From a virus: 59,695 bases of DNA. The DNA lies in the IMG/VR virus record IMGVR_UViG_3300009285_000006, positions 1 through 59,695 of that record; one strand, given 5' to 3'. The notes under the pieces are model-generated. The model saw only the letters and a program-made list of their open reading frames with translations. It was not told the origin of the DNA and searched no databases. This document shows positions 41,388 to 47,482 of this stretch, one piece after another (within the stretch, counting starts at the first letter, position 1; the number at the start of each line of letters is the position of its first letter). Position numbers and translations under genes: made by a program.

Positions 41388-41812
41388 TATGCCTCCTTGT
41401 CCTTCATAAAGTCAAGGAAGTAGGCCAAATGGTTCTCAGACCCTCGCAAGGACCCCTCCAGTTCTTCCAATCTGTCGCACACCTCCTCGGGAACGGCGTT
41501 TATTGGGTAGAACGCCTGAACGAGTTCATACAAACTGGCGTGTATTAGGCTTAAGTCAGTACTCCTTCCGCCAATGTTGCCAGGAGAACTTCCATTCTCT
41601 CGCAAGAAAAGGCTGAAGGTCATTTCTCTGCTCCTTTCAGGGTTCATAACTAGTCGGGTCAGATACCAGTAACAATAGTCACACTCCTTCTCCACGGTTA
41701 TGACGGCTATGTCACCTCTGTTCCATCCATACTTAGAACAAAAGGCTTCAATCAGGTCAGCGCGCGGGCACTGTTTTCGTTCTAGATCAGTGATGAAGTA
41801 AAAGGACGCCAT
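41387..41812 (-). CDS. Hypothetical protein (141 aa) with a CDYCYWY motif
   Basis: MASFYFITDLERKQCPRADL... then EKECDYCYWYLTRLVMNPER holds two close Cys residues; the rest is helical. TTG 41821 is an alternative start. The gene lies between terminase and the initiator-like HTH gene. Function unknown. Confidence 0.6.
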   Translation of the reverse strand: MASFYFITDLERKQCPRADLIEAFCSKYGWNRGDIAVITVEKECDYCYWYLTRLVMNPERSREMTFSLFLRENGSSPGNIGGRSTDLSLIHASLYELVQAFYPINAVPEEVCDRLEELEGSLRGSENHLAYFLDFMKDKEA

Positions 41813-41836
41813 GTGTAGCAACCCTACAGATCACTG

Positions 41837-42166
41837 TCAAGCGAGGTCGCTTAGACAGGCTTGAAGCCGCGCGATGATGAGGTCCCTCTCCCATGACTCC
41901 CCTGCAACGTGTTCCGGCAATACTATCGCATTGGATAGCGGTTGTATGCCAGGCGCATAGGCCGGGAAGGACTCATGCTCCAAATAGACCACAAGGAAGT
42001 TGAAGCCAGTTGTCTCAAGCCCTACAAGACGGGCATCTTGTGGGACAACAAGAACTGAGGGGTGTCGGATTCCCGCCAGCATAACGCATAGAGCCTCGCT
42101 GGATATACAGATGGCCCGTAAGTGTCGGTTAGACATCGTGTTGCCCTTCATGTACGAATATGTCAT
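41837..42166 (-). CDS. Hypothetical protein (109 aa)
   Basis: Residues 10-95 look alpha/beta (AICISSEALCVMLAGIRHPS, then FNFLVVYLEHESFPAYAPGI). ATG 42166 overlaps the upstream stop as ATGA; MSNRHLRA at residue 11 is an alternative start. Not recognised. Confidence 0.55.
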   Translation of the reverse strand: MTYSYMKGNTMSNRHLRAICISSEALCVMLAGIRHPSVLVVPQDARLVGLETTGFNFLVVYLEHESFPAYAPGIQPLSNAIVLPEHVAGESWERDLIIARLQACLSDLA

Positions 42167-42477
42167 CCAAACGTCACCCCCATACGCCCATGCTCACCCT
42201 GGACGATTATATCAGGACCCTCTGTCGAAGCCGTAACCCTCATGCCATATATCCGTATGGCCTCAGCATCATCCCCGTGAAACGCGTATGGAGACTGGAC
42301 CAGGGGGACCGACCCTGTCGCTATCCCACAAGCCATTAACTCTCCCCATAAAAAGGGCAGCAACCTGATCCTCAGCGCCACATGTTGTGGCACCTCAACA
42401 TAAACCTCCACAAAGCGCAGACGCAGAGACCCAATCTCTCCCAACAAAGAACCCCAACCCCCAGATACCTCAGCCAA
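42163..42477 (-). CDS. Hypothetical protein (104 aa)
   Basis: Strand-rich (RLRFVEVYVEVPQHVALRIR, then GPDIIVQGEHGRMGVTFG) with no known domain. The start is TTG 42477, just after the upstream stop, with a poor ribosome site; the true start may be an internal codon. Confidence 0.45.
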   Translation of the reverse strand: MAEVSGGWGSLLGEIGSLRLRFVEVYVEVPQHVALRIRLLPFLWGELMACGIATGSVPLVQSPYAFHGDDAEAIRIYGMRVTASTEGPDIIVQGEHGRMGVTFG

Positions 42478-42503
42478 ACGTCACTGCCATCATCCCCGTC
42501 GCA

Positions 42504-42935
42504 TCAAATACATCGCTTAATATCAGCCTTGACCTTGCGCAGCTCCCTGGCGGTGAACCGCGGTTTGGACCGCTCTTCGGCTAGAAACTGTTTGAGGGTT
42601 TTGTGCTCGTGGACAGTTGGCGGGAGGCTGGCGACCTGCCTAGCGATAGACGCGGCCCACTTCTCGCCCTTGACCTTGTGCGGGAGTACATAATAGTCGC
42701 GCCGACCTTTTCGGATAACCAGAAGAACCCCCAGCGAGGCAAGTCGGCGTACATGAATCCCTACGGTTCGCTGACTACTCCCGGCCCGAAGCCCTATCGC
42801 CTCCTGGCTTGGGAAGCACCCGGTATTGTTCCCGTAAGAGAAAGAGCATATCGCCCAAAAGGTATTCTTCAGTCCAGGCGTCAGGGCTTCCAACGCCAGG
42901 TAGTCAACCACCAAAGGGACCCATCCTGGCGTCAA
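42504..42935 (-). CDS. Winged-helix DNA-binding protein, replication-initiator-like (143 aa)
   Basis: KNTFWAICSFSYGNNTGCFP, then SQEAIGLRAGSSQRTVGIHV and RRLASLGVLLVIRKGRRDYY form the helix-turn-helix and wing typical of phage initiator-like HTH_36 proteins, where PS-x-x-x-IA is diagnostic. TTG 42935 overlaps the upstream TGA as TTGA. In a packaging-gene context it may instead regulate late transcription. Confidence 0.75.
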   Translation of the reverse strand: MTPGWVPLVVDYLALEALTPGLKNTFWAICSFSYGNNTGCFPSQEAIGLRAGSSQRTVGIHVRRLASLGVLLVIRKGRRDYYVLPHKVKGEKWAASIARQVASLPPTVHEHKTLKQFLAEERSKPRFTARELRKVKADIKRCI

Positions 42936-43123
42936 GGCCAGCCGCGGACCTTCTTATACGGCAACGCACCGTTGACGGCCTTGCCCGCGACCATGTCCCT
43001 GATGTCCCGCAACACACGTTGTACGCCCTCCTCCGGGATGTCGGTATGTTGTCGGATTTGCCACTCAACAAACCTCATCTCCTGCTCCTCCGTCCACCCT
43101 CGCACCACCCGCCGCTGTTTCAA
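42932..43123 (-). CDS. Hypothetical helical protein (63 aa)
   Basis: The product MKQRRVVRGWTEEQEMRFVE... is helical and charged. TTG 43123 has GGGGGATTT directly upstream. It is the first gene after a 410-base gap that carries a palindrome, so it may start a transcription unit. Not recognised. Confidence 0.5.
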   Translation of the reverse strand: MKQRRVVRGWTEEQEMRFVEWQIRQHTDIPEEGVQRVLRDIRDMVAGKAVNGALPYKKVRGWP

Positions 43124-43533
43124 AAATCCCCCTATAACCCCCTTATGTTATTAGTGCGCAGTTCCGTGTACATATTAGCTTTGAATCTTGTACACTAACT
43201 TACACCACCAAAACACCCCTATCAACCCCGACGCCCTACCGTTTCCCCAACCCCAGGTCATCCTGGTCATCATATCACTTAGTTTCTCTCTCCAATAACT
43301 GAGTAAAGCTTGAAAGTTTTTTTGTGCTGTATAGGGGCAGAGAACACGTCCTTACTCCCCCCTAGCAGGGGAACCGGGGTATGGGCACCGGGGGTCAGGT
43401 AGGCGCTGCTGGCCTGGTTCGTACTATGAATCTTATGTCAACCTGTCCACTCGTAGCCATCGCAGGCTCGCTGCCCAGGCCCCCTTGTACTGCGATGCTC
43501 GTAGCTGCAACCATGCTAACCGTACGGATACCG
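43124..43533. other. Intergenic region between two packaging-region operon segments
   Basis: The span holds a perfect 6-bp inverted repeat, GTGTAC at 43166-43171 and GTACAC at 43190-43195, with an 18-base centre that contains TAATAT on the minus strand; a protein-binding site is likely. CCCC-TAGCA-GGGG near 43370 can fold weakly. Two small minus-strand frames follow the small terminase gene: a 34-codon one from GTG 43537 (GTGA overlap) and a 50-codon one from ATG 43547. Neither is convincing. A C-rich stretch without genes lies at 43200-43260. Confidence 0.4.
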
Positions 43534-43968
43534 TCACTCCGGGTCATCATCCAGCATCCGGCACTCCACCTCCACGGCACCAGCCTTGAGCAACAGCGCC
43601 TCCATTGTGCGCAGCTCATCCAGCGTGAGGGTTCGCAGGTCCGGGCCCGGGCCGGGCACCGCTATACCGCGGTGCTCAACTACTCTGTGAGGCGCATAGA
43701 GGGACGGCTTGCGTGCATCCAAAAACTTCTCCAAGAGCCGATCCGAGCCTGCGTATGCTCTGCGGATGCCTTCGCCCTCAAGGCATTCGGTGGAAATCTC
43801 GAAGGCCACCTTCATATCCTTCGCGAACTGGGGATCAGCTCTGAGCCAATCGTAGATCACTTGGCGGGCGGTATCCGTTTCGTTGCAGGCTTGGGTAATG
43901 ATGCCGGTTTTGGCGTAGGCACGCAGGAAGTGTTTCTTAGCTGTATGGTTACGGAAATTATAGTCCAT
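43534..43968 (-). CDS. terS: Small terminase subunit-like protein
   Basis: The 144-residue product starts with a helix-turn-helix (HFLRAYAKTGIITQACNETD, then ARQVIYDWLRADPQFAKDMK) as in phage small terminases and phBC6A51-like proteins. EGIRRAYAGSDRLLEKFLDA, then RKPSLYAP is a conserved continuation, and the C-terminus is a short coiled coil. It would recognise viral DNA for packaging. It sits one gene from the leftward late promoter. Confidence 0.75.
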   Translation of the reverse strand: MDYNFRNHTAKKHFLRAYAKTGIITQACNETDTARQVIYDWLRADPQFAKDMKVAFEISTECLEGEGIRRAYAGSDRLLEKFLDARKPSLYAPHRVVEHRGIAVPGPGPDLRTLTLDELRTMEALLLKAGAVEVECRMLDDDPE

Positions 43969-44173
43969 ATCTCGTCGCCTTGGGGTTCATTAGGGGGGGG
44001 TTTTCGTCGGCATAGCCGACATCATCGCGGTAATAGATTGTACATTTGGGTTTAAGGGCCTGGTCGCCGCGCGCCTCGAGGACAACGACCAGGCCGGTGG
44101 CGTCGGCGGGTTTCCGTGCGATGATAGCGGAGAGTTGGCGGTGTAGATCGGCGGCCCAGGGTGGCTGGCTCAT
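43958..44173 (-). CDS. Hypothetical protein, leaderless first gene of the leftward operon (71 aa)
   Basis: MSQPPWAADLHRQLSAIIAR... then DATGLVVVLEARGDQALKPK is a small alpha/beta protein. Its ATG lies six bases after a TATCAT -10 box and it has no Shine-Dalgarno sequence. It overlaps the small terminase start. No family is recognised; coupling suggests a packaging-related role. Confidence 0.6.
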   Translation of the reverse strand: MSQPPWAADLHRQLSAIIARKPADATGLVVVLEARGDQALKPKCTIYYRDDVGYADENPPLMNPKATRYGL

Positions 44174-44179
44174 GCTCTC

Positions 44180-44207
44180 ATGATAGCGGGGTTGTGGCGG
44201 TTGTCAA
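44180..44207 (-). promoter_or_regulatory. Leftward leaderless promoter for the late operon
   Basis: TTGACA (44207-44202 on the minus strand), a 16-base spacer and TATCAT (44185-44180), six bases before ATG 44173. It faces away from the rightward promoter at 44259-44287, making this the divergent control region of the genome. Confidence 0.75.
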
Positions 44208-44233
44208 GTTGGGCAAGAAAATTGGCCCAAAAC

Positions 44234-44287
44234 TGTTATAACTTTTGCCAAATTGTTATAGACATCCCTGCCCTGCCATGATATGAT
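44234..44287 (+). promoter_or_regulatory. Rightward promoter for the plus-strand operon, with tandem TGTTATA boxes
   Basis: TAGACA at 44259-44264, a 17-base spacer and TATGAT at 44282-44287; each box is one base from consensus. TGTTATA occurs at 44234-44240 and 44254-44260, exactly 20 bp apart and so on one face of the helix, and the first copy is part of the palindrome GTTATAAC. A regulator could bind here and control both directions. Confidence 0.65.
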
Positions 44288-44293
44288 AGGTAC

Positions 44294-44674
44294 AGTAGAG
44301 ATTGAGAGAGGGGGAGGCGAGAGAGAAACGAGACGAGGGGTTGCAGGGCCGGGGAAGCGAAGTCCGGCAGCGAAGCAAGGGCCTCTCATTAGACAGCAAC
44401 CGGTGAGCTAGAACAGACAAGCCGGCGAATGACTCAGGAAACTGAGGTAGCGAATTCAGGATTCAAGAGCGGGTGGAATGCCGACTTGAGACGGGGAGAG
44501 GGAATTGAAGGCGGGTTAATCCCTGCCGCTTGGGGTATCTAGTTGAACACGTTGCGAGTGAGTGAACCAGGTCCGAGGTTGCTATCTGATGACTTGGCTA
44601 AGCCGCTCACCCAAGAAACGATAGCAGTCACACTAGGGCCTCAAGCGCAAGGGATTAAAACGGAGGGACGGATC
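44294..44674 (+). other. Long leader of the plus-strand operon; possible structured RNA
   Basis: About 380 bases separate the promoter from the first clear gene. The purine-rich start is followed by several foldable elements: TTGC...GCAA enclosing GCCGG and CCGGC (about 44342-44378) and CTCAG-GAAA-CTGAG with a GNRA loop near 44432-44446. A weak frame from TTG 44543 runs in phase into the first gene and may only be a 5' extension. The role is unknown; a regulatory leader or separate small RNA is possible. Confidence 0.4.
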
Positions 44675-44878
44675 ATGGGCAAGCCAGCGTGGGGAATACC
44701 GGAAGACAGCTACATCAATCAGAGCCTGGAAGCCAAAGAATTTAGGCGGGCATGCAATGTGCTTTTCCTGAACGGGATAGGCACGCCGGAAGCCATCGTT
44801 AGTGCCCGACATACCACCTACGAAAAAGCGCTTCGGGCGATTGGGGATGCTCACTGCACGGCATACCTACAGAGATAA
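44675..44878 (+). CDS. Hypothetical protein, first gene of the plus operon (67 aa)
   Basis: MGKPAWGIPEDSYINQSLEA... then RRACNVLFLNGIGTPEAIVS is helical. ATG 44675 follows GGAGGGACGGATC. The frame is open upstream to a TTG at 44543 but the strong ribosome site decides the start. No known family. Confidence 0.6.
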   Translation: MGKPAWGIPEDSYINQSLEAKEFRRACNVLFLNGIGTPEAIVSARHTTYEKALRAIGDAHCTAYLQR

Positions 44879-44889
44879 AGAAAAGTGTA

Positions 44890-44912
44890 CCCGGCAGCTT
44901 GAGACTGCCGGG
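44890..44912 (+). terminator. Intercistronic hairpin
   Basis: CCCGGCAG and CTGCCGGG form a perfect 8-bp stem with a 7-base loop between two genes. No T-run follows, so it is more likely an RNA stability or processing element than a terminator. Confidence 0.5.
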
Positions 44913-44939
44913 CGATGGACACGAAAGGAGCAAGCTATC

Positions 44940-45374
44940 ATGTCCAAGCCCAGTATAGCACGGAAGCTCACACCTACCCAGGCCCAAGTGTTCAGCCGCT
45001 ACTCCGAAGCGAACGCCTCCAAAGTAGTCAGTACGCTAACCTGTGGCTGCCAACCGTACCAGGATGTGTTCACCTACGGCCGCTGGCAAGCGATGGGATT
45101 CCAGGTACAGCGAGGAGAGAAGGCGATTCGCCTTCCCTTAATCAAGGAGGTCCAGGACGCGGATACCGAAGAAACCAAGCGGGTGAAGGGCATGAGCTTC
45201 GTGTTCTGTCGGCACCAGGTCCAACCCGCCAATGGCGAGAGCACCCCGCAACCACGGCCGCAGGCAGCACAAGGTACAGCAGAAGCACAGGGATTCACAG
45301 TTGCCGGATTCTACAACACAAAGCCCAGTGCCGATCGCACCGAGAGCCTAATGGAAGGGTGGAAAGCGCTATGA
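44940..45374 (+). CDS. ArdC N-terminal-like ssDNA-binding protein
   Basis: The 144-residue product has QVFSRYSEANASKVVSTLTC, then VFTYGRWQAMGFQVQRGEKA and VKGMSFVFCRHQVQP, the pattern of ArdC N-terminal domains (gly/trp, then V-x-KGE-K-x-I, then strand). ArdC proteins bind single-stranded DNA and protect incoming DNA; the metallopeptidase half is absent here. Followed, with a 4-base overlap, by a DUF2786-like gene. Confidence 0.65.
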   Translation: MSKPSIARKLTPTQAQVFSRYSEANASKVVSTLTCGCQPYQDVFTYGRWQAMGFQVQRGEKAIRLPLIKEVQDADTEETKRVKGMSFVFCRHQVQPANGESTPQPRPQAAQGTAEAQGFTVAGFYNTKPSADRTESLMEGWKAL

Positions 45375-46084
45375 CTACCACGGCTACCGTCTCCGATGCA
45401 CTACTAGAGAAAATTACCGCTCTGCTGCGGATGGCAGAGCATCCGAACAGCAACCCCAACGAGGCCGCCCTTGCATTGGAGCGCGCACAGGCGCTTTTAC
45501 TCAAGCACAACCTGGACAGGGCCAGCTTGGATACCGGCAACGGTAAGGGCGAGACTGAAAAGGCCGGGATGCTTGATCTTGGATACGATCATAACTGGCG
45601 CCCAACCTTAGCGCACGTTATCGCCAAAGCGAATCTATGCCGGGTAATACGGTCTCCGGCCGACAGCAAGATTCACCTGTTCGGGACCAGGACCAACGTG
45701 CGGGTAGTCCTTTCTATGTACCTGTGGATTGGCGAACAACTCGAAGGCATGGCTCTCAAGGACTTCAAAACCTACCGGGCCAGCGGCGGCCGGACGCATG
45801 GCACAACGTGGAAGACCAGCTACTTTATCGGCGCCGTGTCCACTCTGCGCGACCGCCTAGCCAAGCCCCTTGAGGCGTTCGCTCAAGGGGAAGGTCGGGC
45901 ACTGGTACTCTACCAAAAGGACCTCGTAGACAGAGCCGTCAAAGGCGTATTCCCGCACCTGGCGCGTGGTAGTGCCGGGCGTGCCACATCCAACGAGGGA
46001 CTGACCGCTGGACGTCAGGCCGGTAGCCGGGTGTCGTTCTCACGGCCGGGCACTCTAACCAGCGGCCGGTTACTCTTATCCTAG
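45371..46084 (+). CDS. DUF2786-like protein (237 aa)
   Basis: The N-terminal 45 residues (ALLEKITALLRMAEHPNSNP, then NEAALALERAQALLLKHNLD) are the DUF2786 helical signature; the following part (YFIGAVSTLRDRLAKPLEAF) fits the linked DUF7168 region. Such proteins are common in phages and mobile elements next to ArdC-like genes but have no established biochemical role. The start overlaps the upstream stop as ATGA. Confidence 0.8.
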   Translation: MTTTATVSDALLEKITALLRMAEHPNSNPNEAALALERAQALLLKHNLDRASLDTGNGKGETEKAGMLDLGYDHNWRPTLAHVIAKANLCRVIRSPADSKIHLFGTRTNVRVVLSMYLWIGEQLEGMALKDFKTYRASGGRTHGTTWKTSYFIGAVSTLRDRLAKPLEAFAQGEGRALVLYQKDLVDRAVKGVFPHLARGSAGRATSNEGLTAGRQAGSRVSFSRPGTLTSGRLLLS

Positions 46085-46093
46085 GCAGAGTCA

Positions 46094-46109
46094 AGGCCCT
46101 TCGGGGCCT
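46094..46109 (+). other. UUCG-capped hairpin
   Basis: AGGCCC-TTCG-GGGCCT lies 10 bases after the DUF2786-like gene. A C(UUCG)G loop is exceptionally stable, so this probably bounds the upstream mRNA or slows polymerase. No T-run follows. Confidence 0.6.
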
Positions 46110-46140
46110 GTAATGCGCAAGGCCGGTGACAAGCCCGGCG

Positions 46141-46166
46141 GGTCCCCTGGCCGGGTCGGGGAGTAG
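46141..46166 (+). repeat. Type-2 leader repeat, copy 1
   Basis: The 26-base block that starts GGTCCCCTGGCCGGG recurs at 47152-47177 with one difference (T versus C). TCCCC pairs with GGGGA. It is followed by a purine-rich ribosome site and the start of a small gene, so it takes the place of the GNRA hairpin used by the other genes. Confidence 0.7.
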
Positions 46167-46193
46167 TTAAAGGGAGAAGAGAGAAACGGAACG

Positions 46194-46505
46194 ATGAGGC
46201 TCATACGCGAGGGCAGCAACTACATAGCCCTCTCATCATTCGACGAGCGCGGTATCCCCAAAGACGCGGGCCTCCGGTGGGACCCCGCCCAGCGGCGGTG
46301 ATGGACCGACAAGCCCGCCATCGCCTCCAAGCTAGCTCGGTACGCGGATGATGAGTGCCGCGCAGAGTTGGAATCAATCGCCACAGCACGCACTGAGCAG
46401 ATCGAGGCCAGTCGGGCCGCCGATGCCGTAATTGATATGCCTGTGGCGAAGAGCGAGCCCGAAAGCAGTTTAGTTAGCAAGCCCGGTCGCGAGGCCGGAC
46501 GTTGA
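46194..46505 (+). pseudogene. Small-protein gene interrupted by an in-frame TGA (WW-motif protein)
   Basis: The frame reads IPKDAGLRWDPAQRR, TGA, then WTDKPAIASKLARYADDECR to a second TGA at 46503-46505. Related phage proteins read ...RWWTD..., so the TGA at 46299-46301 replaces a Trp codon. The stretch is 103 codons long apart from that stop. It could be a nonsense mutation, a sequencing error or a readthrough site. The C-terminal codons SKPGREAGR are encoded by the next GNRA hairpin. Confidence 0.6.
46483..46498 (+). repeat. GNRA leader hairpin 1 (loop GCGA)
   Basis: CCGGTC-GCGA-GGCCGG, 6-bp stem with one T-G wobble, followed by ACGTTGAAGGAG and ATG 46517. It lies inside the last codons of the interrupted gene. 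Confidence 0.85.
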
Positions 46506-46516
46506 AGGAGTATACG

Positions 46517-46681
46517 ATGACACTGAAAATCGGGCGCACGTATGAGTACTGCAGGGTGTGTGGCAGTAGACTGACCCGACCAATCAGTCTCAGCGGGAAG
46601 CGCCCCACATGCCCGGTTTGCGTGGCTTGCGCACCATCGCAAACAAACCAACCCGGAGTTACCGTACTGCCTCGCGGCTAG
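46517..46681 (+). CDS. Zinc-ribbon microprotein (54 aa)
   Basis: MTLKIGRTYEYCRVCGSRLT... holds CRVC and CPVCVAC, a classical zinc ribbon. ATG 46517 follows hairpin 1 and GAAGGAG. One of several Cys-rich microproteins in the array; possible host-factor inhibitor, but no direct evidence. Confidence 0.75.
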   Translation: MTLKIGRTYEYCRVCGSRLTRPISLSGKRPTCPVCVACAPSQTNQPGVTVLPRG

Positions 46682-46744
46682 GCGGCGCCAAGCGCTAACC
46701 AAGCCCACAGCCCGGCAGCTATTACACGGTAACAGCAAGCCAGT

Positions 46745-46760
46745 CCGACCGTGAGGCCGG
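46745..46760 (+). repeat. GNRA leader hairpin 2 (loop GTGA, one mismatch)
   Basis: CCGACC-GTGA-GGCCGG keeps the loop type but has an A-C mismatch at the fourth pair while the wobble pair becomes C-G. It is followed by the conserved GCGTTGGAGAAGGAGAG. Confidence 0.75.
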
Positions 46761-46779
46761 GCGTTGGAGAAGGAGAGGA

Positions 46780-47001
46780 ATGATGAAAGACCGGCACGGA
46801 GTCACCACATACTATTATTCTGATACGTGGCCATACGGCGAATGCGGCCATGCCCACAGGTCAGACGATGCCGCCGTGAAGTGCGCCATCCGAATCCTGC
46901 ACGGCGACAAGCAAGCGGCAGAATTCTATGGCATCAATTCCCGCGCAGACCTCCGCCGCGTCGCGGATCGGTGCACGCGGAGGACTACCGTAGGCGTCTA
47001 A
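46780..47001 (+). CDS. Small CGHxH zinc-site protein (73 aa)
   Basis: The product has WPYGECGHAHRSDDAAVKCA, a CGHxH...C ligand set shared with the 78-residue protein at 49570-49806 (CGHSHQTIAAADKC). The two are divergent paralogues. The remainder is helical and basic. Preceded by hairpin 2. Confidence 0.75.
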   Translation: MMKDRHGVTTYYYSDTWPYGECGHAHRSDDAAVKCAIRILHGDKQAAEFYGINSRADLRRVADRCTRRTTVGV

Positions 47002-47029
47002 CGCCAAGGTCGGGCGCGGAGTAGCCAGT

Positions 47030-47045
47030 CCGGTCGCGAGGCCGG
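47030..47045 (+). repeat. GNRA leader hairpin 3 (loop GCGA), before the start-stop cassette
   Basis: Canonical CCGGTC-GCGA-GGCCGG, then GCGTTGGAGAGGGAGAGCC and ATG 47065, which is followed at once by TAA. Confidence 0.85.
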
Positions 47046-47064
47046 GCGTTGGAGAGGGAGAGCC

Positions 47065-47070
47065 ATGTAA
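47065..47070 (+). other. Minimal start-stop ORF (ATG TAA)
   Basis: The start codon that follows hairpin 3 and a normal ribosome site is immediately followed by a stop. A second ATG nine bases on gives only three codons. Either the gene was lost or the start-stop element itself holds a ribosome and controls the RNA behind it. Confidence 0.6.
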
Positions 47071-47104
47071 TCTCAATGACAACCTGACAACTGAATAGCC
47101 AGCC

Positions 47105-47148
47105 TCTCCGCTGGCACCTGCCCACGTACGGGCAGATTCGAGCGGAGA
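47105..47148 (+). ncRNA. Two-stem RNA element in the start-stop cassette
   Basis: TCTCCGCT at 47105-47112 pairs with AGCGGAGA at 47141-47148 (8 bp, perfect). Inside, CTGCCC at 47118-47123 pairs with GGGCAG at 47130-47135, with 5-base strands on both sides of the internal loop and a 6-base terminal loop. No protein frame covers it. It may be a structured non-coding RNA product of the cassette. Confidence 0.5.
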
Positions 47149-47151
47149 ACA

Positions 47152-47177
47152 GGTCCCCTGGCCGGGCCGGGGAGTAG
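47152..47177 (+). repeat. Type-2 leader repeat, copy 2
   Basis: Same 26-base block as at 46141-46166 with C in place of T in the right arm, which turns a G-T into a G-C pair. It precedes GGAAAGGGAGAAG and ATG 47200. Confidence 0.7.
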
Positions 47178-47199
47178 TGGAAAGGGAGAAGAAGGGACG

Positions 47200-47400
47200 A
47201 TGAGAACGGGACAGGGATACTGCCCGGTTTGTGGCAAGTGGTATAGTCTGCTCGCCAACCATATCCAGGACAAGCCTGGGCCAGAACACCAGGCTTATCG
47301 GACAGCGCACCCCCACGCTGAGTCCTGGCATAGAGCACCTGACGGCTCGCCGTGCAGATGTACCGCCGAGGACCGACGGTACGGCTGCGGGTGCATCTAG
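47200..47400 (+). CDS. Zinc-finger microprotein (66 aa)
   Basis: MRTGQGYCPVCGKWYSLLAN... holds CPVC with later CRC and CGC, and several His residues (HRAPDGSPCRCTAEDRR). A C2H2-like finger at the N-terminus (CPVCGKWYSLLANHI) resembles a short treble-clef or ribbon. Preceded by the type-2 leader. Confidence 0.65.
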   Translation: MRTGQGYCPVCGKWYSLLANHIQDKPGPEHQAYRTAHPHAESWHRAPDGSPCRCTAEDRRYGCGCI

Positions 47401-47446
47401 CCCCTGCCGCCTGGGTCAGCCCCAAGCGAGAGGGACTAAAGCCAGC

Positions 47447-47462
47447 CCGGTCGCGAGGCCGG
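47447..47462 (+). repeat. GNRA leader hairpin 4 (loop GCGA)
   Basis: CCGGTC-GCGA-GGCCGG, with an extra outer C-G pair. Followed by GCGTTGAAAGGAGAACGGGA and ATG 47483. Confidence 0.85.
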
Positions 47463-47482
47463 GCGTTGAAAGGAGAACGGGA

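Noticed and set aside
43395-43547. A 50-codon minus-strand gene after the small terminase gene
   Set aside because: It starts at ATG 43547 without a ribosome site and competes with another coupled frame; neither shows protein-like composition, so both are mentioned only in the gap entry.
46299-46301. Genome-wide recoding of TGA as tryptophan
   Set aside because: TGA is the normal stop of many genes here, often within ATGA or GTGA overlaps, and no other conserved gene shows an internal TGA.
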